A stretch of 64,000 bases of DNA from contig OX485809.1 of assembly GCA_950295325.1 (NCBI GenBank), positions 3,596,001-3,660,000 on the forward strand. Reading direction: 5' to 3'. Of this stretch, positions 46,061-64,000 are shown piece by piece. Position 1 is the first letter of the stretch, and every line of letters starts with the position of its first letter. Position numbers and translations under genes: made by a program. Below the pieces are notes generated by a model, which worked only from the letters and a program-made list of their open reading frames with translations, ran no database searches and was not told where the DNA came from. Source of the DNA: Polytrichum commune. Its lineage: Eukaryota > Streptophyta > Polytrichopsida > Polytrichales > Polytrichaceae.

Positions 46061-46700
46061 ATGGATTCACTGACTGACTGACTGGGAAGCTACTTCTGCA
46101 CTTCCTATTGGGAAGCCATTTTGAGATTTCGAGATATTGTGGGTGGAGCATCCGATGTGAGAGAGCGAGCGAATGAGCGATTGAGTGAGTGAGGCGGAGG
46201 GCGTTGGGAAGATGCTGCTGCCATTTCTTTTCTTCTAAGCGATTTTGTGGTTTGGATCTTTTGTGGGTGGAGTATTCGATGAAAGCGAGCGAATGATTGA
46301 TTGGGAAGTTATTCACTGCGGCTCCTTGTTTTGAAGTTATTTTGGTGTTTTGGAGATTTGCGGGTGGAGGATTCGATGAATCCCAACAAACCAGGGGAAT
46401 GACTGGGAAGCTATTTGCTGCCGGTTCTTTGTTTTGAAGCGATTTTGAGGTTTGGAGATTTAGTGGGTGGAGTATTCGATGAGAGCGAGCGAGCGAGTGA
46501 CAGAGTGAGGCGGGGACAGTGGGAAGTTGTTGATGCTGCAGTTCCTTGCTTGAAGAAATTCTAGGGTATGGAGGTGTGAGTGGACAAATCGTTGAGAAGT
46601 CGCTCGCTCGCTATTGACTGGGAAGGAGCTATCGCTGCGTTTCCTTTTTGAGGTTCGGAGGTTCGATGAAAACGAGCGAGTAAGTGATTGATTGAGACAC
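46060..46700 (+). repeat. Minisatellite in the LACS leader, units of about 100-125 bp
   Basis: GTGGGTGGAG(T/C)ATTCGATG or variants occur at 46139, 46263, 46360 and 46463. Each is followed by GAGCGAGCGA-type sequence, ACTGGGAAGCTA, and TTGTTTTGAAGCGATTTTG. The array ends about 35 bp before the LACS start codon, so it would be in the 5' UTR or core promoter. Confidence 0.8.
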
Positions 46701-46732
46701 AAGCATAAGGCGCAGACAGACGCGGAGGAGGA

Positions 46733-55074
<8,342 letters not shown>

Positions 55075-56940
55075 GGTGGTGAGTTTAACTTAGCAATGAA
55101 ATAGACGATGATTTATGTGTCACACAGTAGTACTAGTTTCATCCTCTAGCAGGTTGTAGTGGACACAACAAAAATTGAGATGTTGTTTCCTACACTGAAT
55201 TTTTTTTTAATTTTGTTTCATTTGGCCTGTCGAATTAAAAAATTCTTGGAGAAGGCTTCTCTTTTACTCTTTTGTTCATGGAGTATTGACCTAACGAGGA
55301 GGTACCTAGGAAGATGTGGTGTTTGCTCTTGAAGCTACTCAATGGTGTGTACATTGGAATCACATTGCAAATTGCTCTCCAGGGTGTTCACAGAACTAAG
55401 GTATACTTATCTTATAAGGAAATGTATATTTGAGTGGTATGTGGTTTGGTGTGGCTCCAAGAACGGATACCAAAAAGATGTGTTTAACAGAGATTGGATT
55501 ATGTGTTGAAAATATGATGACCATTAGGATTGATAATCAACACAATTAAGGGACTTATGTGACCATTTAATAAGCACAAGCATCTCCACTTTGATAATGA
55601 ATAAGATATTCATATGAGCTCCATTGAACATGATTCCATACAAAAAAACAAACACATTTGACAATTTCAAACCATGTGATAGTGTGGAAGGAAATGTTCC
55701 TCAAAGAATCTGTCATCTACCCAGTCACTAAAACCACGACTAGAATTCTTCATCCACCAATCTTCATCAACTAAAACTGTACATGCATTAAGGATATAGA
55801 AGACATAGGATCCGGCTTTTGATACTTTTGAACAAGCCTACTTTAGTTCTTAAAAAATGATTTTTATTTTTATTTTTTTGGCAAGACTATTGTAGATAAA
55901 AAAAGAATTAAAACCAAAATACGGTAATATCCCCTACCCTTCATTATTTATAAAATCCAATTACCCTATAATGGTGATGCTAATATACTTTCAAGCTTTT
56001 TCTAAATTTTAGGACCAAGGTAATTATAATACCCCTTCATTTGATTGCACGCTAACTACAAAAAAGTGGGAGTGCTCCCCCCAGGCTCACAATTTGCCCA
56101 TGTAGTAAAGATCCCTAGAACAAAACCATGCAGATGGCATAATATTTCTTCATAAGCATAGTTGCTTGAAGCTGAGGAATTTGTCAAGGTGCCATTTCTT
56201 CAGGCTTGAGAATTTGCACCAAAGGCCTTTGAGCTCCATCCTCAACAATGACATAAGGAAAATATGGGACCTTAGAGTGATTAAAGATATACCCCTCAAT
56301 CATCTCCAACCTGATCGGAAGCACGCAGTGAACATCTCACCAATGCCCACACCTACCACTAACAACGCGTGCACTTGCATGAACATATGCTCATCAAATT
56401 AACATTGACATTGATGCGTGGAAATACAACGCAGGTTTCGAAATACTCACCAAGGGGAGTTTTTTAAGTTGTCAAAGTAGATCCATCGTTGAATATCTAG
56501 CGATGAGTGTAGGGGGGTGTTAGGCATTACTCCTTACTCCTTACTCCATCCATCCATTGTTCACACATCTATCTTTGTTTCCAATAACTCATCTTTGAAC
56601 TGTAGCATGTGGAGGTTTGATTCCAATAGTAGGCAAGATGTACAACAACGAGAAGAAAGAGGTGATGATAATTGACATTGTGTGCTTGTGAAACGAGGAG
56701 GGTCAAAAATCATCAATGGAAAGAAGAAACGGTTCATAGGACTCTACGAATGTGATATCACGAGGTTGTCACAAATGTGATTAAGATTGCAAGGTGTGGT
56801 GAATTTGTGCATAGTGAAGAAGATGAAAGAAATCATGATGTGCAAAGTGGTGAAATGAAACATCTAGCTGATCATGCACGAAGCGAAATAAGAGGCATCC
56901 ATCAACTGAAAATGCTCGTCAAATCTGCTTGAGGTAACCC
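55075..56940. other. LACS 3' region and intergenic, no gene seen
   Basis: Includes the probable 3' UTR, then AT-rich DNA. The codons near 56640-56690 may be a decayed upstream part of the kinase pseudogene, but I cannot align them. Confidence 0.45.
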
Positions 56941-56979
56941 TCTCGCAAAACAGTGCAAATCAATGGTGGCATGTCCATG

Positions 56980-57291
56980 GTGATGGAGCATTGTGGTGGC
57001 AAAAGCCTTGCCAACCTCATCGAAAAGTAATATGCACAACGGCCTCAAGAAGGCACATCATCATTGATGCCACGACAATTCGTCGCACACGTGAAGTAGC
57101 AATTGGCAAAAGCTTTCTTGCACATCCATGGCAAAGGCATTGTCCACCATGAAATCAAATGTGACAACGTGATGATGATGATGATGATGACCGAGAAACG
57201 GTCCATAAGGCTTGTGGATTTCGGAATGGCCATGGCCATAGAGTCAAATCTTGGTTGCCAAAATGAGGAGGATGGCACCTTTAGGAGGTGA
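56980..57291 (+). pseudogene. Protein kinase pseudogene fragment
   Basis: A single plus frame reads VMEHCGGKSLANLIEK, stop, ... HVK, stop, QLAKAFLHIHGKGIVHHEIK, then CDNV, a Met run, and IRLVDFGMA. This is the hinge-to-DFG part of a Ser/Thr kinase domain. The catalytic HRD is HHE, two in-frame stops (57028 and about 57091) break it, and an ATG microsatellite has expanded inside it. The sequence after GTFR is lost. Confidence 0.7.
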
Positions 57292-57299
57292 TGTTCTGG

Positions 57300-58427
57300 G
57301 ATAGAGGGTTTCATCGTTTCCGAAGTATTAATTAAGGTTTCAAGGTTGTTGGAATTGTTGTCGATCTATGGAGTGCCGGGGTTTTGCTTTCCTTACTGGA
57401 AAAACGCCCTTTAGTCATTTGCAAGAAGAGGAACTTGCATGACGAGATTGTTCATTACATACCGATTTCTCAAACACACACATTTCCAAGCAACCCAAAC
57501 ATCTAGTACACATGTTGGACTTCAACACCATGTAAGAAGCCATGTGAAGGTGTGTGTCACTTGGATGATTTTTTAATGTGGTTGTGATCACTAGAAGTTG
57601 AACAGGACGAGGAAGAAGAAGAAGAAGAAGAAGAAGAAGACTAGTATGCTAGCGAAAAAATAAACTATGAATTAATAGTTACAAGCATTTGTAATTTGGA
57701 CCAACGAGATTAACAAGAATGAATTATGTCCATTACAAATTCATTGAGAACTTTGGAACTGCAACAAGTGATTCTTCAAGCATCCAATCCTATGATGATT
57801 AGGATATGAACAAATTAGAGTCATATGAGCTAAGCACATGCAATAAATATGATGTGCATCAAGCATATTCATTGAATCATGGATATTTATACTTCAAAAA
57901 ATTACTTACTAGACATTCACATAAATCAAAGTTGAGATGCAAATCTAAGAAGAGGTCATAGTGATGATTTGTGAGAATATGCATGATTTATGATTTTTTA
58001 TTTATAATCTAAGATATCTAGTTATTATTAACCTATTAATGAGTTATTTTTAACTTGTCTATTTATTGATTTAAATTTTTATTATTTGTAATATTTGTAA
58101 AATTCTAAACATAGGATTAACTTTTGTGTATCCCTTCAATTGTAAATTCCCACTATCAATGGTATGAAATTATGCATGATTTTGTTATTTCACCATTTAT
58201 GATCTATGATGATTTCCAATAAAATAGAGTTACACTAATGAACAATATTGAGTACACTTTGAACAAACTCGTCTTCAACATACAACCATGAATAATTCTC
58301 ATGCTCTTTTTCATATTTGAAAATTAGATATGATATTGCACAAACTTGTGTACATGTATGTAGAATTTCACATTACACTAATAATAAGAAAATATACTGC
58401 AAAGCCAAATGAAAAACTATATACAGA
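57300..58427. other. Intergenic, no gene seen
   Basis: AT-rich; contains a (GAA)n tract at 57612-57639. Nothing else supported. Confidence 0.5.
57612..57639. repeat. (GAA)n microsatellite
   Basis: About nine GAA units. Confidence 0.9.
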
Positions 58428-58459
58428 TACTCAGTTTGTTCAAGCTGCCTACAAAATCT

Positions 58460-60225
58460 TTAATAATTGATCCAATAACCCCTACTCTTCAACATAGCGT
58501 TAATTCTTTGTGGCATGCTCTCATAAAGCACCATGCAATCATGTTCACTAAAATTGGGATGCACTAAACATACACGCTCCCATAATCTTTATATTCCTCT
58601 TAGAGGTGTCATAAATTTGTTCAAGCATTGTTTGAGAAGTGCCCGGAAGTGTTCAATGGAATTCAAATCTGGAGATTGTGTAGGCCATTGAAGGAGTTGA
58701 AATGGTTGTGATGCCAACCATTTATGCAAACTTTTACTTGTGTGCTTGGAATCATTATCATGTTGAAAGACCAACCTACTTGGATCCATATTGTAATCTT
58801 GTGTAGTGGACCACAAGAAAGTTTCTCAAAATAAATTTGTACAGATGCTTGTCCATCCTACCTTCAATTTTGTACCATGTTCCTGGCCCAAAACTTGTCA
58901 TACATCTCCAAATCATCACCGACCCACCACCATGCTTCACGATCTAATGAACATGTCAAGGTCCGATGCGTTCTCCATCTCCAATCCAACACCATGACTC
59001 AAGGGGGGGGGGGGTCACTCCCTCTTATATTTTGGATACATGTGCACTCATGATTTATTTATCGGGGGGCTATGTACCTTGCAGATAAGATGATAAGGTA
59101 TGCTATTTCTCAAAATAAAGGTAAATGCTTGTATTTTAATACACCCTACCAATAATTACAATTTTTCGGGGGAACCATTTAAAAAATCCTATTTTACTGA
59201 TGCTACATTTTTTTTGTATATACCAAGTGACCATTTTTTTTTACTTTACTCCAATTGTTTTTTTCTCGGAGCCCAATTGTTGTGCATTTTGTTTCTTACA
59301 CCCCATTTTTTTGGTTTTGTAAGCGAAAATTGCAATTCAAACATAGTGCTAAAATTTTCCCTCCCGGCACATGTGTAAAGGCCATTAACTCCACATTGAA
59401 TACATTGGTTCAATAACGTTCAAGCCAACCAGCTTGCAAAGTCATCCATCCAAGTCTTTTCAACAAAAACTTACCTCTTTTCATCCATTAGCACAGACCA
59501 TACCCTAGACCCACTACCCCTAGTAATTATTTCCATGCTATTTTACATGTATTAACTAGATAAAAGAGGCCATTATATGTGATGGTATTTTACATGTAAA
59601 CATGTTTCATTATTTTAAAACCCCCTATATTGTATGTACATTTTTTTTACAAAATTTATCTACAATGAATATATTAGACCTTATTTTTAATCGCACATCG
59701 TTTCTACAATTTTTGCCAGTGACCCCCCAAGCACCATGATTTATCATATGAGTTAAACCTATTTATCTTGTCTCATCACTAAACATCACGCATTTCCTAT
59801 CATCAATGGTCTAATTCTCATACCTTTGAGCAAATCTCAATGACTAAAAAATGCAAGGACATCTTTATGACTACAAAATGGCTTCCTTTGGTGAGTTTGT
59901 GCACCCAATCCAACATTTATCAAAGCACGTCTCACAGTGATGTCAAACAATTATTTGCATATTGTAGATCGGACTTGTTTTGTTGTCGCAAATCCAGTTC
60001 CAAGTCGACCTTCAGTAACGAGAGTGACACAATGCCTCTTCTCTCAATTTGCAAGAAGCTTTGGAGGCCCTCCTCTTTGTCTCTCAATCTTGCCCCTACA
60101 TCCTTCCTCAAATGCACTACAAAAGATTTGCTCATGCCCATTAAAGCGGCAACTCTGCGAGTAGAAAGACCGCTTCTAAGTTGCATTAAAGCATGGTGCT
60201 TTTGTTCTTGAATCAACATAGGCAT
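58460..60225 (-). pseudogene. Tc1/mariner (DD34E) transposase relic, interrupted
   Basis: On the minus strand, 60225-59932 encodes an N-terminal HTH (RSGLSTRRVAALMGMSKSFV). Near 59780 there is an FSDETRINRF block with the first catalytic Asp. After the insertion at 58998-59731 the sequence resumes and reaches FQHDNDSKH (Asp codon about 58757-58759) and SPDLNSIEH (Glu about 58652-58654). The second Asp and the Glu are separated by 34 residues, the Tc1 signature. Several stops and frameshifts make it inactive. Element ends were not found with certainty. Confidence 0.8.
58998..59731. mobile_element. 734-bp element inserted in the Tc1 relic, 8-bp target duplication
   Basis: CACCATGA is present on both sides (58990-58997 and 59732-59739). 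Removing the element and one copy restores a continuous Tc1 reading frame across the site. Its ends are related: CTCAAGG then a G run and GTCACTCC on the left, and CTTGGGGGGTCACTGG (reverse-complemented) on the right. The interior is T-rich and non-coding. The 8-bp duplication suggests a hAT-type non-autonomous element. Confidence 0.85.
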
Positions 60226-60740
60226 ACGGCTACAAACAATTCTACAAATTGCACCTAGCGTACTATGGAACCAAGGCTACACAATGCACAAGAAATCTCA
60301 CAACGTTCTCAACTACACAATGCACACAAAGATGTCGATGTTGGAAGAGTGGCGGCAAACAAAAGCGAGAATTGTAACCTAACCACTTCAACATTTCTTA
60401 TTTTAGAATCTCTAAACCCTTTTCACTTTTTGGTTTTATATTTATGCAATTGATTACTTGAACTCTTGTTTTGATCACTTCATCACTTTGTTTGTGAATT
60501 GGCTGACAATGGGAGCCGAAGTTGAGTTTGTGTACAACGTACTCAGTTTGTTCGTAATTGTGTCCTTCAATTTGATGATGTCAAGGAGGCCTTTCTTGTT
60601 AAACAATATAGTTTTTTTCCATCTCTCTGAGAAGAAACTAGATTACTTCCCTTCAATGATTTTCTCAAATACGAATGTACTTGAAGCAACCCTTGATACC
60701 ATTCTGGTGTACCTTTAGTCCCATAAGTCTTGGACTCTAA

Positions 60741-61093
60741 GGTCCAATTCACACAGGGTCCCAAGTCCTAAGTCTCAAGTCACTTGAGTTCAATCCATGC
60801 AACCTCGACCATTGAGAGCATGGAAGTTGGGACTTATTGCTTCAAGTACTAAAACCCAAGTGCGATGTCAATGCCTACATGACACTCTTTTTTGGAGGCG
60901 AGACTTGGGACTTGTGTTGAGTGGAACACTGGACATAAGCCCTGATAATTTTTTGCATAAAATAATTAAGATCCAACTCTAATGAATGTAAACCATAATT
61001 TAAAAGTTTCTTGTGGCTCAAATGTTGCAACTTTGCCTCTATGTTGGGACTTGTTAACATGAGTGTGACTTGGGACCCCATGTGGACTGGACC
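60741..61093. mobile_element. Tourist-like MITE (PIF/Harbinger type), 353 bp
   Basis: TAA at 60738-60740 and 61094-61096 flank inverted ends GGTCCAATTCACACAGGGTC and GGTCCAGTCCACATGGGGTC, 23 of the first 27 bases being identical. A 3-bp TAA duplication and G-rich ends suit PIF/Harbinger MITEs. No coding capacity. Confidence 0.75.
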
Positions 61094-61463
61094 TAAGACC
61101 AATTCCATTTCATTGAACCTCAAATGATTATCATATTTCGAGCATGTGGCCCAATCTCTACCAAGTTGACATTAGCTTCTATCTCACATAGGCTACTGCA
61201 CTCTACCACTCTAAATCTTTTAAGTTGGTTTGACACCAGTACTACAATCATACAAACCATATCTTGGCTTCCCAAACTTTAAACTTCATTTCATTTTAGG
61301 CACATGTCTTTATGGCGTTCTTGGAGCCACTCCAAAACCACATATCAATCAAATATTGTGTAGGTATTCTAATAAGGAAAGTAACCGAATATGGTTGTCT
61401 ACATTAGGTTTGGTGGACTTGCTCGAGTTCGTCTGACTCAGTATGAGCCAGTCAGGGACTAAG

Positions 61464-61996
61464 GGCGCTTTACACCTAGAGGCCAGGCTAATTCCCCTTG
61501 AGGCATATTGCATGAAATTTCAACCCATTTTGGGTTGGAGGCTGGCTTCAACTACACATTATAATAAGATTATGACGGGGGCAAATTTTCCCATATGTAA
61601 AAGGCCTTAGGGCCAAGAAGCCAAGCCAATTCAATAAATCTAGCATAATCCAACACATCTAGCATAATCTAGCATAGAGCCGTTCAGATTTCCACATAAT
61701 CCGAGGGATCTAGTTCGTTGAAAAAATCATATTTTATCATCAAAGGTTTCTTTTATTGAAATCTGACATTGGTCCCGAGGCCAAGAATTAGCCCTCCATC
61801 TTGGGTGCACCCAATTCAATGAGCTTGGGCCATGTCAGACCATGCATTTTTTTATTAGAAAATTCATACCACCAAATCGGCCTGGCCTCTAGATGTAAAA
61901 AAGTTGGGACCAATTTCAGCCTTTTAACAAATCACAAGTGAGGATTTCAAGCCTCTTACACAACGAATTGGCCCGGCCTATAGGTGTAAAGCAGCC
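61464..61996. mobile_element. 533-bp inverted-repeat element, no clear target duplication
   Basis: The left end GGCGCTTTACACCTAGAGGC and the reverse-complemented right end GGCTGCTTTACACCTATAGG match with one indel and one substitution. Related TGTAAA/GGCC blocks recur inside, near 61600 and 61880. Superfamily unresolved. Confidence 0.55.
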
Positions 61997-62338
61997 GAAA
62001 ATCTCATACGGTAAGCTTACCTTCATCACGTCCTCCGCAAGTGATACCAATGTTACACAATTTGCACTGTCTCTGATGTTACAGTCTGGGATATGATGGA
62101 GTGAACAAATTGTGGGTCTTGTTAAATGTGCCCAATTCCCATCACCATCGTCGTCATCATCCGACGCATTGGTGATTGGAGTGTGGTGTAAGTATGTAGG
62201 AAGGATCGATTGATGTTGCCGAATGAATCCCGGCTCTGGCGATTGGGGATGGTGGTGGTTATGATGGTGATGATGATGATGAGAAGCGAAACCTCATTGC
62301 CTCCGAGGAGACCCTAAGCAAGGGTGGTGTAAGTTGCG
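61997..62338. other. Upstream region of the carrier gene
   Basis: Contains CATCATC/GATGATG-rich stretches near 62140-62165 and 62255-62280. No defined promoter element recognised. Confidence 0.45.
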
Positions 62339-64000
62339 ATGCAAAGTGTTCAGTACATGTGGTCGCAATGGAAGTGGGAAAGTGCGGTTGCGGGCGGGGT
62401 GGCCGGCCTCACCACTGTGGTCGCACTTCACCCTCTCGACATTGTGCGCACCCGTTTTCAAGGTTCGTTGTTTCTTCTGCTACCTCCATTTACTCGTCTT
62501 TTTCCTCTCTTTTTTAATGTTTTTTGGGGTTCTTCTATTGTCCATGGACTGGATGCTTCCAAAGGCACCTGAAAATATGGCGATGTAATTTGAATCTACT
62601 CTGTGACTTGCCGTATCTTGATGTCCTCATTAAAAAAATTGGTTTGTAAGAGAGAAATTTCAGCGAGCAGAAACAGTACAAATTGTTTTTGTAAAATTTA
62701 AATACGGACTCTGCCAATGTTTACTCATTTTGTACTGTTGTTTCTTGCCCGAATCAGTCCATGAATCAAGGAATTCAGCAAATTCCTTGTGGACTTAAAC
62801 CCTAAACCCTAATCTTTTCCATCATCACTCATTTTTAAGGTTTCTTCGTCTACTACCTCGATATACTAAGCTTTTGATGCCTTCTTTTGTTCTTCTTCTG
62901 TTAATGGACTCCATATTTCCGAAGGGTACATTATGGCTGTACGATTTGAATCTACCCTGTGAATTTTCGTATCTTTCCATCCTCATTAAGAATTTTTGAA
63001 CTGAAAGAGAAATTCAGCGAGCAGAAACAGTGCAAATTGTTTGTGTAACATCAAATATGGACTCTCCCAATGTTTATTGAAATTTGGACTGTTGTTTCTG
63101 CTCCAAATCAGTTGATGAATCAGGGAATTCAGCAAATTCCTAGTGGACTTAAACCCTCAACACTAATCTTTTCCATCCTCATTCTTGAATCAAACATCCT
63201 CGTGGATTTACACCCTAAGTCCTGAGCTTTTTTGTTCTTCGGTCAAAGGTACCTTTTGGTGGTGTTTGAATTTACCGTATCTTTCCATCCTCATTAAGAG
63301 TTTTTGAATTGTAATAGAATATCAGCAAGCAGGAACAGTATAACCATCTCTGGAATCATCTCTTATTCAGGTATCTAACATTTTTTTTGACACCAGTAGA
63401 GTATGGGTATTTGACAGTCTTTGTATTTTCATGACCATTTGGGTCTATATACCATAGAAAAACCTTCATTCTTAGGTTAAATCGTCCTAGTATCGGTATG
63501 GTGTAGAATGGGATCAGTTGACCCAAATTTAAACTCAGGTATACAAAGATTCTCTCACCTTGACATATCCACCAAATATGAATATTTGACTGGTATTACA
63601 ATTCTGATACCCATGGGTAGGTTCTTTCATAGCATTATTGATGTTGATTATTTATACCCATGCATTCACCTATATACCGGCCCAACATTGGTTTGAACTA
63701 CCGGTATTTTAGTTATATGTAATTCTTCCCTCACATCTGCAGAACTTCATACAAATCAAGTCTCATAAAAATAGAAGCCTCGGCAAGTCACTGTACAAGT
63801 CATGGATGCTCGAAAGCATCCTCTGTGTGAACCAATAGTTATTGATGGTTTGATGAAGTAAAACATTTTCAAGGTTATCTACTCACCGGATTTCTATTTG
63901 TGAGTATTTTGCAGTGCATGATGGGCGCCAGGTGCTGATACCAACATACAAGAACACAGCTCATGCTTTGTACACAATCTCTCGTGTTGAGGTGCTTGTA
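62339..64000 (+). CDS. FOLT1: Mitochondrial-carrier-family protein, folate carrier type, partial
   Basis: Exon 1 is 62339-62462 and exon 2 runs from 63915 past the window edge. Both junctions are GT-AG and the split codon gives Val. Exon 1 encodes WKWESAVAGGVAGLTTVVAL, then HPLDIVRTRFQ: the first membrane helix with the carrier signature (PLDIVRTRFQ; PxDxxRxR form). Exon 2 begins VHDGR and continues PTYKNTAHALYTISRVEVL, close to the plant plastid/mitochondrial folate carrier FOLT1 rather than to ADP/ATP carriers. It would move folates across an organelle inner membrane. ATG 62339 is the first start; the in-frame ATG at 62357 would fit the usual family length better. The remaining helices are outside the window. 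Confidence 0.82.
62480..63360 (+). repeat. Tandem array in the carrier's intron 1, about 355-bp units
   Basis: GAGAAATT(T)CAGCGAGCAG occurs near 62651 and 63006, and a shorter ATCAGCAAGCAGGAACAG near 63321. Between them, TTTTGTTCTTC, CGTATCTT..AT(G)CCTCATTAA, GGAATTCAGCAAATTCC and GTGGACTTAAACCCT recur in order. Two full units and one partial one. The first unit begins just inside the intron. Confidence 0.8.

Noticed and set aside
59840-60211. 123-codon plus-strand frame
   Set aside because: Antisense to the Tc1 transposase HTH region, which explains the sequence.

Overview
The window is nuclear DNA of a plant. The genes carry many GT-AG introns, there is a eukaryotic tRNA-Lys, and the proteins belong to plant families: a DUF4408/DUF761 protein, an HSP70-17-type ER chaperone ending in HDEL, a LACS8/9-type acyl-CoA synthetase and a FOLT1-type mitochondrial carrier. 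The AT-rich intergenic DNA, the DNA transposons and the PPR-like relics would suit a non-seed land plant, but that is inference and I cannot name the species.

Layout. 1-15.4 kb has no host gene and holds DNA transposons: a TA-flanked inverted-repeat family (907-1232 and 5042-7017), a degenerate hAT element nested in the second copy (5260-6881, 8-bp target duplication, two arrays of 42-bp repeats), and a complete pogo-like element with an intact transposase (12605-15359). 15.8-20.7 kb is a long GC-rich leader followed by a DUF4408/DUF761 gene. A tRNA-Lys(UUU) lies at 21673-21745 (-). 21.7-27.7 kb has no host gene and contains a 551-bp element with an 8-bp target duplication. 27.7-35.4 kb holds a WEE1/MYT1-type kinase gene on the minus strand, with decayed PPR-like repeats at its 3' end, a foreign coding-like fragment in one intron and a repeat array beyond its 5' side. 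35.5-36.0 kb is a TACCCGG-rich repeat cluster. 37.3-43.7 kb is the ER HSP70 gene (11 exons, 813 aa, all phases consistent). 46.7-55.1 kb is the LACS gene (11 exons, 705 aa, all phases consistent). 55-62 kb has no host gene: a kinase pseudogene, a Tc1/mariner relic split by a 734-bp element, a Tourist-like MITE and another inverted-repeat element. At 62339 a folate-carrier-like gene starts and runs off the right edge.

The genes are independent eukaryotic units with separate housekeeping roles: ER protein folding, fatty acid activation, folate transport and cell-cycle control. They do not form an operon or pathway. What links them is structural: local tandem duplication has repeatedly enlarged leaders and introns. 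In two cases (HSP70 exon 1, LACS exon 3) the duplication copied the 3' end of an exon with its splice donor into the next intron. Every mobile element recognised is a class II (DNA) element; I saw no reverse transcriptase. No CRISPR, phage or bacterial-type defence system is present. The best candidates for something undescribed are the exon-tail/donor arrays and the nested elements with exact target duplications.
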